Shown here piece after piece: positions 1 through 6,828 of a stretch of 16,652 nt of DNA. The position numbers and the translations under genes were made by a program. The stretch lies in NCBI GenBank assembly GCA_029934815.1, contig JAOZLM010000017.1, forward strand, positions 1-16,652, written 5' to 3'. Position 1 is the first letter of the stretch. Every line of letters begins with the position of its first letter. The notes under the pieces are model-generated. The model was not told where the DNA came from. It was given only the letters and a program-made list of their open reading frames with translations, and did not search any database. Origin of the DNA: Desulfocapsa sp. GTDB taxonomy: Bacteria > Desulfobacterota > Desulfobulbia > Desulfobulbales > Desulfocapsaceae.

Positions 1-102
1 CAAATTAAATAATCACCATAGCACTATAATGTCAAGTATCTTCTATTTCACAGAGAAAATAGCCTAATTTCAGGAGATTTTTCCTGACTCTACTCTTCCA
101 TA

Positions 103-131
103 TTGACAACTATGCCATAGAACGATATATT
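103..131 (+). promoter_or_regulatory. Probable sigma70 promoter of ilvBN
   Basis: TTGACA at 103-108 is a perfect -35 hexamer. It is followed after exactly 17 bases by TATATT at 126-131, five of six matches to the -10 consensus. Transcription would begin near 138, giving a leader of about 85 bases before ilvB. No leader peptide rich in branched-chain residues and no T-box is evident in that leader. The call rests on consensus match and spacing only. Confidence 0.6.
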
Positions 132-162
132 TCACTTCTTTTAAGTAAGACATACACAATAT

Positions 163-186
163 TGTTGTCTGCACAATACGACAACA
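163..186. promoter_or_regulatory. Inverted repeat in the ilvB leader
   Basis: TGTTGTC at 163-169 and GACAACA at 180-186 are perfect 7-bp inverted arms around a 10-base centre. The element lies between the predicted transcription start and the ribosome binding site of ilvB. It could be an operator or a small RNA hairpin. No protein or ligand can be named from the sequence. Confidence 0.35.
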
Positions 187-223
187 TTTCTGGTAATTTC
201 AACATACGAAAGGACGAGGGTTC

Positions 224-1927
224 ATGGGAAAAATGAGAGGCTCCGAAGCCATTATACAATGTCTCCTTGAGGAAGGCGTTAAAACAATCTTTGGTTTTCC
301 TGGAGGTGCAGTAATTGACCTCTATGACGACCTTATGGATTCAGAAGTAAAACATGTTCTTGTTCGTCACGAACAAGGTGCAGTGCACGCAGCTGACGGA
401 CTTGCCCGTGTAACCGGTGACGTTGGTGTAGCTCTTCTTACATCAGGCCCTGGTGCAACCAATGGTGTTACTGCCATTGCCACTGCATATATGGATTCCA
501 TCCCCATGGTAATCCTTACCGGTCAGGTACCAACTCCTCTTATCGGAAACGATGCATTTCAGGAAGTCGATATTGTAGGTATTACCCGTCCCTGCACAAA
601 GCACAACTATCTTGTAAGCAAAGCGGAAGATCTGGTTCCAACTCTTCGTGAAGCATTTCATATTGCCAAGACCGGTCGTCCCGGTCCTGTTTTAATAGAT
701 CTTCCAAAAGATATTGTTGCTACCATGGTAGATTTCACTGAGAAGAAGCCAATTCGTATGCAGAATTATCAGCCTACTTACGAACCCCACATGGGACAGA
801 TTGAAAAGGCTTGTAAAGAAATATTAAAAGCAAAGCAGCCAGTCCTCTACGTTGGTGGTGGTGTTATTTTATCCAATGCTGCTGATGAACTGACCGAGCT
901 TGCTCAAAAACTGAACATCCCTGTTACCATGACTCTTATGGGTCTTGGTGCATATCCCGGAAGCGACAAACTTTCCATGGGAATGCTCGGTATGCACGGA
1001 AGTTATACAGCCAATATGGCTGTTGCTAAAAGTGATGTGTTAATCGCTGTTGGTGCCAGATTTGATGATCGTGTAACGGGACGCATTGATGCATTTGCAC
1101 CACATGCCAAAATCATTCACATTGATATTGATCCGACATCTATCAGTAAAAATGTAAAGGTTGATATTCCAATAGTAGCTGATTGCAAATGTTCACTTAC
1201 TGAAATGAATACCTGGCTCAATAACTGTGGTGAAGATCTTGCTGCTGTTTGCGATTCTCACTCTCCATGGATTGAAACCGTTAATGAGTGGACCAAAAAG
1301 CACCCCATGACTTATATCGATGAGGGTGAAACTATTAAACCTCAGTTCGTAGTTGAGAAACTTGACGAACTCACTCATGGTGATGCAATTATCACCACAG
1401 AAGTTGGCCAGAACCAAATGTGGGCAGCGCAGTTTTACAAGTTCAACAAACCAAGACGTCTTGTAACATCAGGTGGTCTCGGAACCATGGGTTACGGTCT
1501 TCCTGCGGCAATTGGCGCAAAGATGGCATTCCCTGATGCAACTGTGATTGATGTTGCTGGTGACGGATCTATCCAGATGAACATTCAGGAACTTGCAACA
1601 GCCAAGCAATATGATTGCCCGGTTCTCATCTGTATTCTCAACAACAACTATCTTGGTATGGTTCGTCAGTGGCAGGAGCTTTTCTATGACAAGCGCTACG
1701 CCGCAACTGTTATGGAAGTTACTCCTGATTTCTGCGCCCTTGCCGAAGCTTATGGTGCTGTAGGTATTCTTGCCACCAAAACCAGTGAAGTTGAAGGTGC
1801 TATCAAAGAGGCACTTGAACAAGTGAAGACAAAGACCGTCATCCTGGAATTCAAAATTGCCAGAGAAGAAGGCGTGTTCCCAATGGTACCTGCTGGAAAG
1901 GCTACCACTGAAATGCTTCTTGTTTAA
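224..1927 (+). CDS. ilvB: Acetolactate synthase, large catalytic subunit
   Basis: This thiamine diphosphate and FAD enzyme condenses two pyruvates, or pyruvate and 2-oxobutyrate, in the first common step of valine, leucine and isoleucine synthesis. The 567 residues match the usual family length and all three domains are present. The N-terminal pyrimidine-binding domain carries the catalytic glutamate E50 in RHEQGAVHAADG. The central FAD-type domain runs to about residue 350. The C-terminal domain holds the diphosphate-binding motif from GDG (446-448) to NNN (473-475). AGGACGAGG at 211-219 is a good ribosome binding site four bases before the ATG at 224. A second in-frame ATG at 233 is possible but further from the site. 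The small subunit ilvN follows after 86 bases. The assignment is very secure. Confidence 0.97.
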   Translation: MGKMRGSEAIIQCLLEEGVKTIFGFPGGAVIDLYDDLMDSEVKHVLVRHEQGAVHAADGLARVTGDVGVALLTSGPGATNGVTAIATAYMDSIPMVILTGQVPTPLIGNDAFQEVDIVGITRPCTKHNYLVSKAEDLVPTLREAFHIAKTGRPGPVLIDLPKDIVATMVDFTEKKPIRMQNYQPTYEPHMGQIEKACKEILKAKQPVLYVGGGVILSNAADELTELAQKLNIPVTMTLMGLGAYPGSDKLSMGMLGMHGSYTANMAVAKSDVLIAVGARFDDRVTGRIDAFAPHAKIIHIDIDPTSISKNVKVDIPIVADCKCSLTEMNTWLNNCGEDLAAVCDSHSPWIETVNEWTKKHPMTYIDEGETIKPQFVVEKLDELTHGDAIITTEVGQNQMWAAQFYKFNKPRRLVTSGGLGTMGYGLPAAIGAKMAFPDATVIDVAGDGSIQMNIQELATAKQYDCPVLICILNNNYLGMVRQWQELFYDKRYAATVMEVTPDFCALAEAYGAVGILATKTSEVEGAIKEALEQVKTKTVILEFKIAREEGVFPMVPAGKATTEMLLV

Positions 1928-1960
1928 AGAGGCAAATTCACTTTAAAGCGAACTCGTAAA

Positions 1961-1980
1961 GGTGCCTTGAAACAGGCACC
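1961..1980 (+). other. Intercistronic hairpin between ilvB and ilvN
   Basis: GGTGCCT at 1961-1967 and AGGCACC at 1974-1980 form a perfect 7-bp GC-rich stem with a 6-base loop. No run of T follows, so it is not a standard intrinsic terminator. It is better read as an mRNA stability, processing or partial-attenuation hairpin that could set the ratio of the two subunits. That role is inference. Confidence 0.5.
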
Positions 1981-2013
1981 CTATGATTATATTATTATGC
2001 ACAGGATAAACCG

Positions 2014-2493
2014 ATGAAACATACGCTTTCAGTTCTTCTTCAAAACAAACCAGGAGTCCTCTCCCGGGTTACTGGTCTTTTCAGTGGCCGGGGCTTTAAT
2101 ATTAAAAGTCTCAGTGTAGCAGAAACTCTCGATTCCAACCTTTCCTGTCTCACTTTGGTTACCACAGGAAATGATGCCATAGTTGAGCAGATTACTAAAC
2201 AACTTCATAAACTAATTGATGTTATTAAAGTATCTGATATCAGTGAAGGCGAATATGTTGAAAGAGAAATGGCTCTTATTCGAGTTAAAGCTGAAAATAC
2301 CACTCGTGCGGAAGTACTTCGTGTGATTGATATTTTCCGTGGCAAAGTTGTTGATGTAAGCCCTAAGTCTTATGCTGTTGAAGTAACAGGCTCAGCTACC
2401 AAGATCCAGGCCATTGTAGATATTCTGCGTCCCATTGGGATTAAAGAAATTGTACGCACCGGAACCATCGCAATGGCGAGAGCTCCAAAGTAA
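2014..2493 (+). CDS. ilvN: Acetolactate synthase, small regulatory subunit
   Basis: This is the regulatory partner of IlvB. In the family it activates the catalytic subunit and confers feedback inhibition by valine. The 159 residues match the usual long form. An N-terminal ACT domain covers about residues 3-76 and opens with the typical motif NKPGVLSRVTGLF. The second half is the C-terminal domain characteristic of IlvN/IlvH. AGGA at 2003-2006 lies seven bases before the ATG. The gene is preceded by the hairpin at 1961-1980 and followed by a strong terminator, so ilvB and ilvN make a two-gene unit. ilvC, which often follows in related bacteria, is not here. The symbol ilvH would be equally valid. 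Confidence 0.95.
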   Translation: MKHTLSVLLQNKPGVLSRVTGLFSGRGFNIKSLSVAETLDSNLSCLTLVTTGNDAIVEQITKQLHKLIDVIKVSDISEGEYVEREMALIRVKAENTTRAEVLRVIDIFRGKVVDVSPKSYAVEVTGSATKIQAIVDILRPIGIKEIVRTGTIAMARAPK

Positions 2494-2538
2494 CAGATTT
2501 TTGTGCGATTTATTCTCGTACGCTTAGCTTGATCAGAA

Positions 2539-2575
2539 AAAAGCAGATAACGATTTTATATCGTCATCTGCTTTT
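2539..2575. terminator. Intrinsic terminator after ilvN
   Basis: AAAAGCAGAT at 2539-2548 pairs perfectly with ATCTGCTTTT at 2566-2575. After one mismatch, ACGAT at 2550-2554 pairs with ATCGT at 2560-2564 around a TTTAT loop. The T-run on one side and A-run on the other make it usable in both directions. It closes the ilvBN unit 45 bases after the stop codon. Confidence 0.8.
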
Positions 2576-2592
2576 GCTGTGTTAGTCAACCC

Positions 2593-2718
2593 GATGGATT
2601 CGTAAAAACTCTTCATCTTCTTCGTTACTGAAAATTTCTTATCCTTTCAACGTACTTTAGTACGCTGAAAGGATAAGAAATTTTTGTGCCTCGAATATGA
2701 AGCTTTTTACAAACCATC
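2593..2718 (+). repeat. Palindromic MITE-like repeat, copy 1
   Basis: This is a 126-bp element in the same orientation as the copy at 14831-14957. Its first 38 bases (2593-2630) are identical to that copy, and the right end from 2691 is nearly identical. The outer ends are imperfect terminal inverted repeats beginning GATGGATTCGTAAAAA; the right one is degenerate here and lacks one base. The centre is a long hairpin at 2631-2684: 19 perfectly paired bases, one A-C mismatch (2650/2665), then CGTAC paired with GTACG around a TTTA loop. No open reading frame and no clear target-site duplication are visible. It lies between the ilvN terminator and psd. Confidence 0.85.
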
Positions 2719-2771
2719 TTGATTTTGGACATTTTACTAGTCCATGAACTCTATATACTGAATATGTTATT

Positions 2772-3413
2772 ATGACAGAACCAAGAATACCACTGGCTCG
2801 TGAAGGCTATCCTTTCATTGCTTTTGCTGCTTTTTTAACACTTATTACCGCTATTCTTGGTGTTGATCTGCTTGCCTGGCCACTATTACTGATTACTACC
2901 TTTGTGGTTGCATTCTTTCGTGATCCGGAACGTATGGCTGATGCTCCGGAAGGCAGTTTGATATCGCCTGCTGACGGAAAGGTCATCATCATTGAGGAGC
3001 AATTTGATGATATTTTTCTCAAAAAACAGGTTATAAAAGTTTCTATCTTTATGAATGTGTTCAATGTCCATGTTAATCGTATTCCATGTGACGGAAAAGT
3101 TTCTGAAATACTGTATAAACCTGGTGAGTTTTACTCTGCTGACAGTGTAAAAGCAGCTCTTCACAATGAACGCTGCTGTGTAAAAATGACCACGAAAGAA
3201 GATAAGGAAATAGCATTTGTACAGCTTGCAGGACTTATTGCCAGGCGAATCGTGAACTGGCTTGAGCCAGAAGACAACGTAACACGAGGCAAGCGTTTCG
3301 GACTTATCCGTTTTGGTTCACGTGTCGATCTGTACCTGCCGGCAGACGCTACTATTTCAGTAAAGATCGGACAAAAAGTACGTGCCGGAGAAACCGCAAT
3401 AGCATCTCTGTGA
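2772..3413 (+). CDS. psd: Phosphatidylserine decarboxylase proenzyme (short form)
   Basis: Psd decarboxylates phosphatidylserine to phosphatidylethanolamine at the inner membrane. The precursor cleaves itself between Gly and Ser to create the pyruvoyl cofactor. Here the cleavage site is FGS at 181-183, so Ser183 should become the pyruvoyl group. Asp68 in SPADGK and His100 in VHVNR complete the expected Asp-His-Ser processing triad. A hydrophobic N-terminus (about 13-48) anchors it. The 213 residues fit the short class. The ATG at 2772 gives the expected start, although no clear Shine-Dalgarno sequence precedes it. pssA, which makes its substrate, follows after 29 bases. This is the first gene of a seven-gene plus-strand run. 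Confidence 0.95.
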   Translation: MTEPRIPLAREGYPFIAFAAFLTLITAILGVDLLAWPLLLITTFVVAFFRDPERMADAPEGSLISPADGKVIIIEEQFDDIFLKKQVIKVSIFMNVFNVHVNRIPCDGKVSEILYKPGEFYSADSVKAALHNERCCVKMTTKEDKEIAFVQLAGLIARRIVNWLEPEDNVTRGKRFGLIRFGSRVDLYLPADATISVKIGQKVRAGETAIASL

Positions 3414-3442
3414 TGCATTGATGATCTCCAACGGAGTATGTT

Positions 3443-4201
3443 ATGAGCGACAACACTGAACATCAGGACAATAAATTCTACCCGCTGCCATGTATGTTTA
3501 CCCTGGCCAGTCTGTTTTGCGGTTTTTATGCTATTATTTCTGCAATAAATTCTGAATTCAGAACTGCTGCTATTGCGATCCTTATTGCATCTATTTTTGA
3601 TGCGCTCGATGGCAGGGTTGCGAGGATGACACACAGTACCAGTAAGTTTGGTGCAGAGCTTGATTCGCTTTGTGATATGGTTTCCTTTGGTGTCTCTCCA
3701 GCCGTTCTTGCTTTTTTATGGGCGCTGCATCCCTATGGACGTTACGGGTGGCTTGCCGCTTTTTTGTATGCTGCAATGACATCGTTACGCCTTGCAAGAT
3801 TTAATTCTCAGGATATAGAGTCAACCAGCAAAAACTTTGTTGGTTTACCCTGCCCCGCAGCAGCTGCCATGATTTCTGCTTCTGTACTTTTTTGCCATTT
3901 TTTAGGAATTATAGGTGAAGTAAAGCACATTTCTCTTCTTTTGCTTGTTTATATTCTTTCGTATCTGATGGTGTCCACCCACACCTATTTCAGTTTTAAA
4001 GAAATGCCAACCTTTGCTTTAAAACCGTTTCAACTTCTTATTGGACTGCTCCTTGTTTTCGTATTGGTGGCAGCGGAACCACAGATAATGATTTTCACAC
4101 TTTTCCTCATTTACCTTGCTTCCGGGCCAGTCTATGGACTTGTGAGAAAAGTTAGGACAAAAAAGAAACTGGCTCTTCCGTTAAAGGAAAAAGAACAGTA
4201 A
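3443..4201 (+). CDS. pssA: CDP-diacylglycerol-serine O-phosphatidyltransferase
   Basis: PssA joins CDP-diacylglycerol and L-serine to give phosphatidylserine, the substrate of Psd encoded just upstream. The CDP-alcohol phosphatidyltransferase signature is complete at residues 53-78: Asp53, Asp56-Gly57, Ala60-Arg61, Gly70, Asp74 and Asp78 with the expected spacing. The protein is strongly hydrophobic, with roughly seven or eight membrane segments and a basic C-terminal tail. GGAG at 3433-3436 lies six bases before the ATG. The 252 residues match the membrane-embedded class II enzymes, not the peripheral E. coli type. Psd and PssA together form the phosphatidylethanolamine branch. Confidence 0.95.
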   Translation: MSDNTEHQDNKFYPLPCMFTLASLFCGFYAIISAINSEFRTAAIAILIASIFDALDGRVARMTHSTSKFGAELDSLCDMVSFGVSPAVLAFLWALHPYGRYGWLAAFLYAAMTSLRLARFNSQDIESTSKNFVGLPCPAAAAMISASVLFCHFLGIIGEVKHISLLLLVYILSYLMVSTHTYFSFKEMPTFALKPFQLLIGLLLVFVLVAAEPQIMIFTLFLIYLASGPVYGLVRKVRTKKKLALPLKEKEQ

Positions 4202-4239
4202 GCCATTTATTTAATATTTTAAAAATGTAAGGAATTACC

Positions 4240-5265
4240 ATGAGTGAAAATAGAAAATTTAATGTAGCTATTGCCGGTGCCACCGGAGCTGTGGGTGGCG
4301 CCATGCTCGACGTACTTAAACGGCGAAATTTCCCTATAAACGAACTCAGGCTTCTTGCTTCTGAACGTTCCGTTGGTAAGAAAATAGAATTCAATGGCGA
4401 AGAGATCGCTGTTCAACTCCTCTCTAAAGATGCTTTTGAAGGAATTGACATTGCTCTTTTTTCCGCAGGAGCTACCCGCTCTCTTGACTTTGCTCCTGCT
4501 GCTGCAAAAGCCGGTGCCGTCGTTGTTGACAACTCCAGTGCCTACCGCATGGATCCGGAAATTCCGTTAGTAGTACCCGAGGTCAATCCACAGGCAATTG
4601 CAGAATTAAAAAATCATGGCATCATTGCCAATCCGAACTGTTCAACTATCCAGATGATGGTTGCCCTGAAACCAATTCTTGATAAAGTTGGTATTAAACG
4701 TCTGGTTATCTCAACCTATCAGGCTGTTTCAGGATCTGGTGCAGAAGCTATTGCAGAACTTGATGCTCAGGTAAAAGATTATGCAGCCGGAAATAAAATG
4801 AAAGCATCTGTATATCCGCACCAGATTGCTTTCAACTGTTTACCTCACATAGACACGTTCCTTGAAAATGGGTATACCAAGGAAGAGATGAAAATGGTTA
4901 ATGAGACCCGTAAAATATTTGGGGATGATTCCATTGCGATTACGGCAACTGCTGTTAGGGTACCTGTTTTTTATGGCCACTCTGAATCAGTCAATATTGA
5001 GACAAAAGAAAAAATAAGTGTAGCTGAGGTCAAAGCACTGCTTGCAGATGCCCCCGGTGTAAAACTCACTGATGATTTATCGAATAACGAATATCCATTA
5101 GCCACAGACTGTGCCGGTGAATTTGATACTTTTGTCGGCCGTATTCGCGAGGATGAATCCATTGAAAATGGAATCAATATGTGGATCGTATCCGATAATA
5201 TTTTAAAAGGTGCTGCCCTTAATACAGTTCAAATTGCTGAAGTTGTTATTCGAGACTACAAATAA
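4240..5265 (+). CDS. asd: Aspartate-semialdehyde dehydrogenase
   Basis: Asd reduces aspartyl phosphate with NADPH to aspartate semialdehyde, the branch point to lysine/diaminopimelate, threonine and methionine. The N-terminal Rossmann motif is GATGAVG at 13-19. The catalytic cysteine is Cys134 in NPNCSTIQ. Gln161 in the TYQAVSG segment, Arg240 and His247 (in the YGHSES segment) fit the expected active-site residues. The 341 residues are normal for the family. TAAGGA at 4228-4233 lies six bases before the ATG, and the gap to pssA is 38 bases. rsmD starts on the base after the asd stop codon, so the two are probably translationally coupled. Confidence 0.96.
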   Translation: MSENRKFNVAIAGATGAVGGAMLDVLKRRNFPINELRLLASERSVGKKIEFNGEEIAVQLLSKDAFEGIDIALFSAGATRSLDFAPAAAKAGAVVVDNSSAYRMDPEIPLVVPEVNPQAIAELKNHGIIANPNCSTIQMMVALKPILDKVGIKRLVISTYQAVSGSGAEAIAELDAQVKDYAAGNKMKASVYPHQIAFNCLPHIDTFLENGYTKEEMKMVNETRKIFGDDSIAITATAVRVPVFYGHSESVNIETKEKISVAEVKALLADAPGVKLTDDLSNNEYPLATDCAGEFDTFVGRIREDESIENGINMWIVSDNILKGAALNTVQIAEVVIRDYK

Positions 5266-5874
5266 TTGCGAATAATCAGCGGACAGGCACGCGGAAGAAA
5301 ACTATACACTCCTGGAAATAATTCCGGAATACGCCCTACTTCTGACCGGGCACGTGAGGCGTTGTTTAGTATTCTTGGACAGAGAGTACAGGAGGCCTGC
5401 GTACTCGACTTATACTCAGGAACTGGCGCACTTGGTATTGAAGCGTTAAGTCGAGGGGCTAAAGAAGTATTGTTTATTGATAATTCGCATGCTGCACTTG
5501 AACTCACCAAAAAAAATTGTGAGTTATGTAATGGAAAGAATCAGACTTCAAAAGAGAACAGATCACTAATAGTTAAACATGATTTGCGTCGAGGCATTAC
5601 TATATCCCCTGAAATGCTCAGAAACTGCACCAGGGGATTTGATCTTATTTTTTTAGATCCGCCATACGGTAAGGGACTTGCCGAAAAAACCCTTCAGGAT
5701 ATTGACGCAAGTGAGTTGTGTAACAAGGATTCTATGATCATAGCGGAAGAGGCTTCGGGCGTCACACTCCCTGATAGCTTTCCGACACAACTGACGCTTC
5801 ACAATAAGCGACGATACGGTGACACCAGTTTTTGGTTTTATTTTTGTGAGAGCAGAGAACCAGATTCCATTTAA
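5266..5874 (+). CDS. rsmD: 16S rRNA (guanine-966 N2)-methyltransferase
   Basis: RsmD methylates G966 of 16S rRNA in the small subunit using S-adenosylmethionine. The reading frame begins with TTG directly after the asd stop codon. This start is chosen because it yields the family N-terminus MRIISGQARGRKL, and no ATG fits better. The AdoMet-binding motif I is VLDLYSGTGALGIEA around 46-60. The base-binding motif DPPY sits at 131-134. The length of 202 residues is slightly above the usual 185-190. coaD follows after 14 bases, the common rsmD-coaD pairing. No strong Shine-Dalgarno sequence precedes the TTG, so coupling to asd translation is likely. Confidence 0.94.
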   Translation: MRIISGQARGRKLYTPGNNSGIRPTSDRAREALFSILGQRVQEACVLDLYSGTGALGIEALSRGAKEVLFIDNSHAALELTKKNCELCNGKNQTSKENRSLIVKHDLRRGITISPEMLRNCTRGFDLIFLDPPYGKGLAEKTLQDIDASELCNKDSMIIAEEASGVTLPDSFPTQLTLHNKRRYGDTSFWFYFCESREPDSI

Positions 5875-5888
5875 ACTTTTTTATACTT

Positions 5889-6404
5889 ATGTCTACCAAC
5901 CAAGATACCCATAAAAGAAAAAGCCTTGCTATCTACCCCGGCACCTTTGATCCTATCACAATGGGCCATTTGGATATCATCGACCGGGCGTTAAACTTAT
6001 TCGATAAAGTTATCGTAGCCATTGCGATAAACCCCGGGAAGAAACCTCTGTTCACTCTGGAAGAACGGATAAGCATGATAAAAAAATGCTTTCCGACGGA
6101 CTATTCACGCATTGAGGTTGATACTGTCTCCGGGCTTCTGGTGCAATACGCAGCAGAAAAAAAAGCCACGGCTATTATTCGTGGTTTACGTGCTGTATCT
6201 GATTTTGACTATGAGTTTCAGCTCGCATTAATGAATAAAAAACTGGAACGGGAAGTTGATACTATTTTCCTAATGCCCGGTTTTCGTTGGATCTACATTA
6301 GTTCATCCATTATTAAAGATGCTGCAAGACATGGTGGAGATGTTTGTGAACTTGTCCCCGCCCATGTTAACCAGGCACTCCTGGATATTTTTAAGGATAA
6401 ATAA
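5889..6404 (+). CDS. coaD: Phosphopantetheine adenylyltransferase
   Basis: CoaD transfers AMP from ATP to 4'-phosphopantetheine, giving dephospho-CoA, the penultimate step of coenzyme A synthesis. The nucleotidyltransferase motif TMGH is at residues 24-27 inside YPGTFDPITMGHLDII. The segment IIRGLRAVSDFDYEFQ and the late ISSSIIKD motif are also diagnostic. At 171 residues it is about ten longer than typical, because a short polar extension (residues 2-11) precedes the usual start of the fold. No in-frame ATG lies between the first codon and the fold. No clear ribosome binding site is seen, and rsmD ends only 14 bases upstream. Confidence 0.96.
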   Translation: MSTNQDTHKRKSLAIYPGTFDPITMGHLDIIDRALNLFDKVIVAIAINPGKKPLFTLEERISMIKKCFPTDYSRIEVDTVSGLLVQYAAEKKATAIIRGLRAVSDFDYEFQLALMNKKLEREVDTIFLMPGFRWIYISSSIIKDAARHGGDVCELVPAHVNQALLDIFKDK

Positions 6405-6423
6405 CAGCTGTTTTCTTTCTATA

Positions 6424-6828
6424 ATGCCATCGTCCTGTAAATCATCGATATCACCTTCAAAACGGAAATTTCTTCTAACCTTTGCAAGCTTAGCTGCGCT
6501 CTATCCCATTATTCGTTTTCTTGGTTTTAACGTTCCCAAAAAGCCTCGCATCGTAGAAATCACAAAAGTTCTGGCTGCCGGTGAATTTCATATTGCATCA
6601 GACTTTATGCTCTTTGATGACGGAACAGATGCATGGGCGATTTCAAGACGTTGTACCCATCTTGGCTGTACAGTTAACTATCATGAAAAAGAAAAAATTG
6701 TTGAATGCCCCTGCCATCAGAGCAGATTTACTGCGACAGGCAAGGTTTTGCATGGCCCGGCCAAAAAGAACCTTGCCAGCTATAAGGTAGAAAAATTAGA
6801 TGCTGGTGGCTATATTGTCACGATCTGA
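6424..6828 (+). CDS. Rieske [2Fe-2S] protein of a cytochrome bc-type complex
   Basis: This protein is predicted to carry electrons from quinol oxidation in a small cytochrome b complex. The two Rieske motifs are intact: CTHLGC at 77-82 and CPCH at 95-98. Cys77, His79, Cys95 and His98 would ligate the cluster, and Cys82-Cys97 would form the stabilising disulfide. The N-terminus is a signal anchor: SKRKFL (12-17) followed by a hydrophobic stretch to about residue 35. It resembles a Tat motif with Lys-Arg in place of the usual Arg-Arg. The ATG at 6424 is chosen because an earlier in-frame start would lie within coaD and add an unrelated tail. The 134 residues are short for a bc1 Rieske protein. 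The cytochrome b gene overlaps its 3' end by 29 bases. Confidence 0.9.
   Translation: MPSSCKSSISPSKRKFLLTFASLAALYPIIRFLGFNVPKKPRIVEITKVLAAGEFHIASDFMLFDDGTDAWAISRRCTHLGCTVNYHEKEKIVECPCHQSRFTATGKVLHGPAKKNLASYKVEKLDAGGYIVTI

Noticed and set aside
71..86. Terminator of an upstream gene
   Set aside because: CAGGA-TCCTG is only a 5-bp stem and has no following T-run.
2593..2718. CRISPR array or integron attC site
   Set aside because: There are only two dispersed copies 12 kb apart, with no spacers, cas genes, cassette genes or integrase. The folding resemblance to attC is superficial.
6319..6423. Upstream extension of the Rieske frame inside coaD
   Set aside because: It would overlap the coaD coding region in another frame and put about 35 unrelated residues before a recognisable signal anchor.
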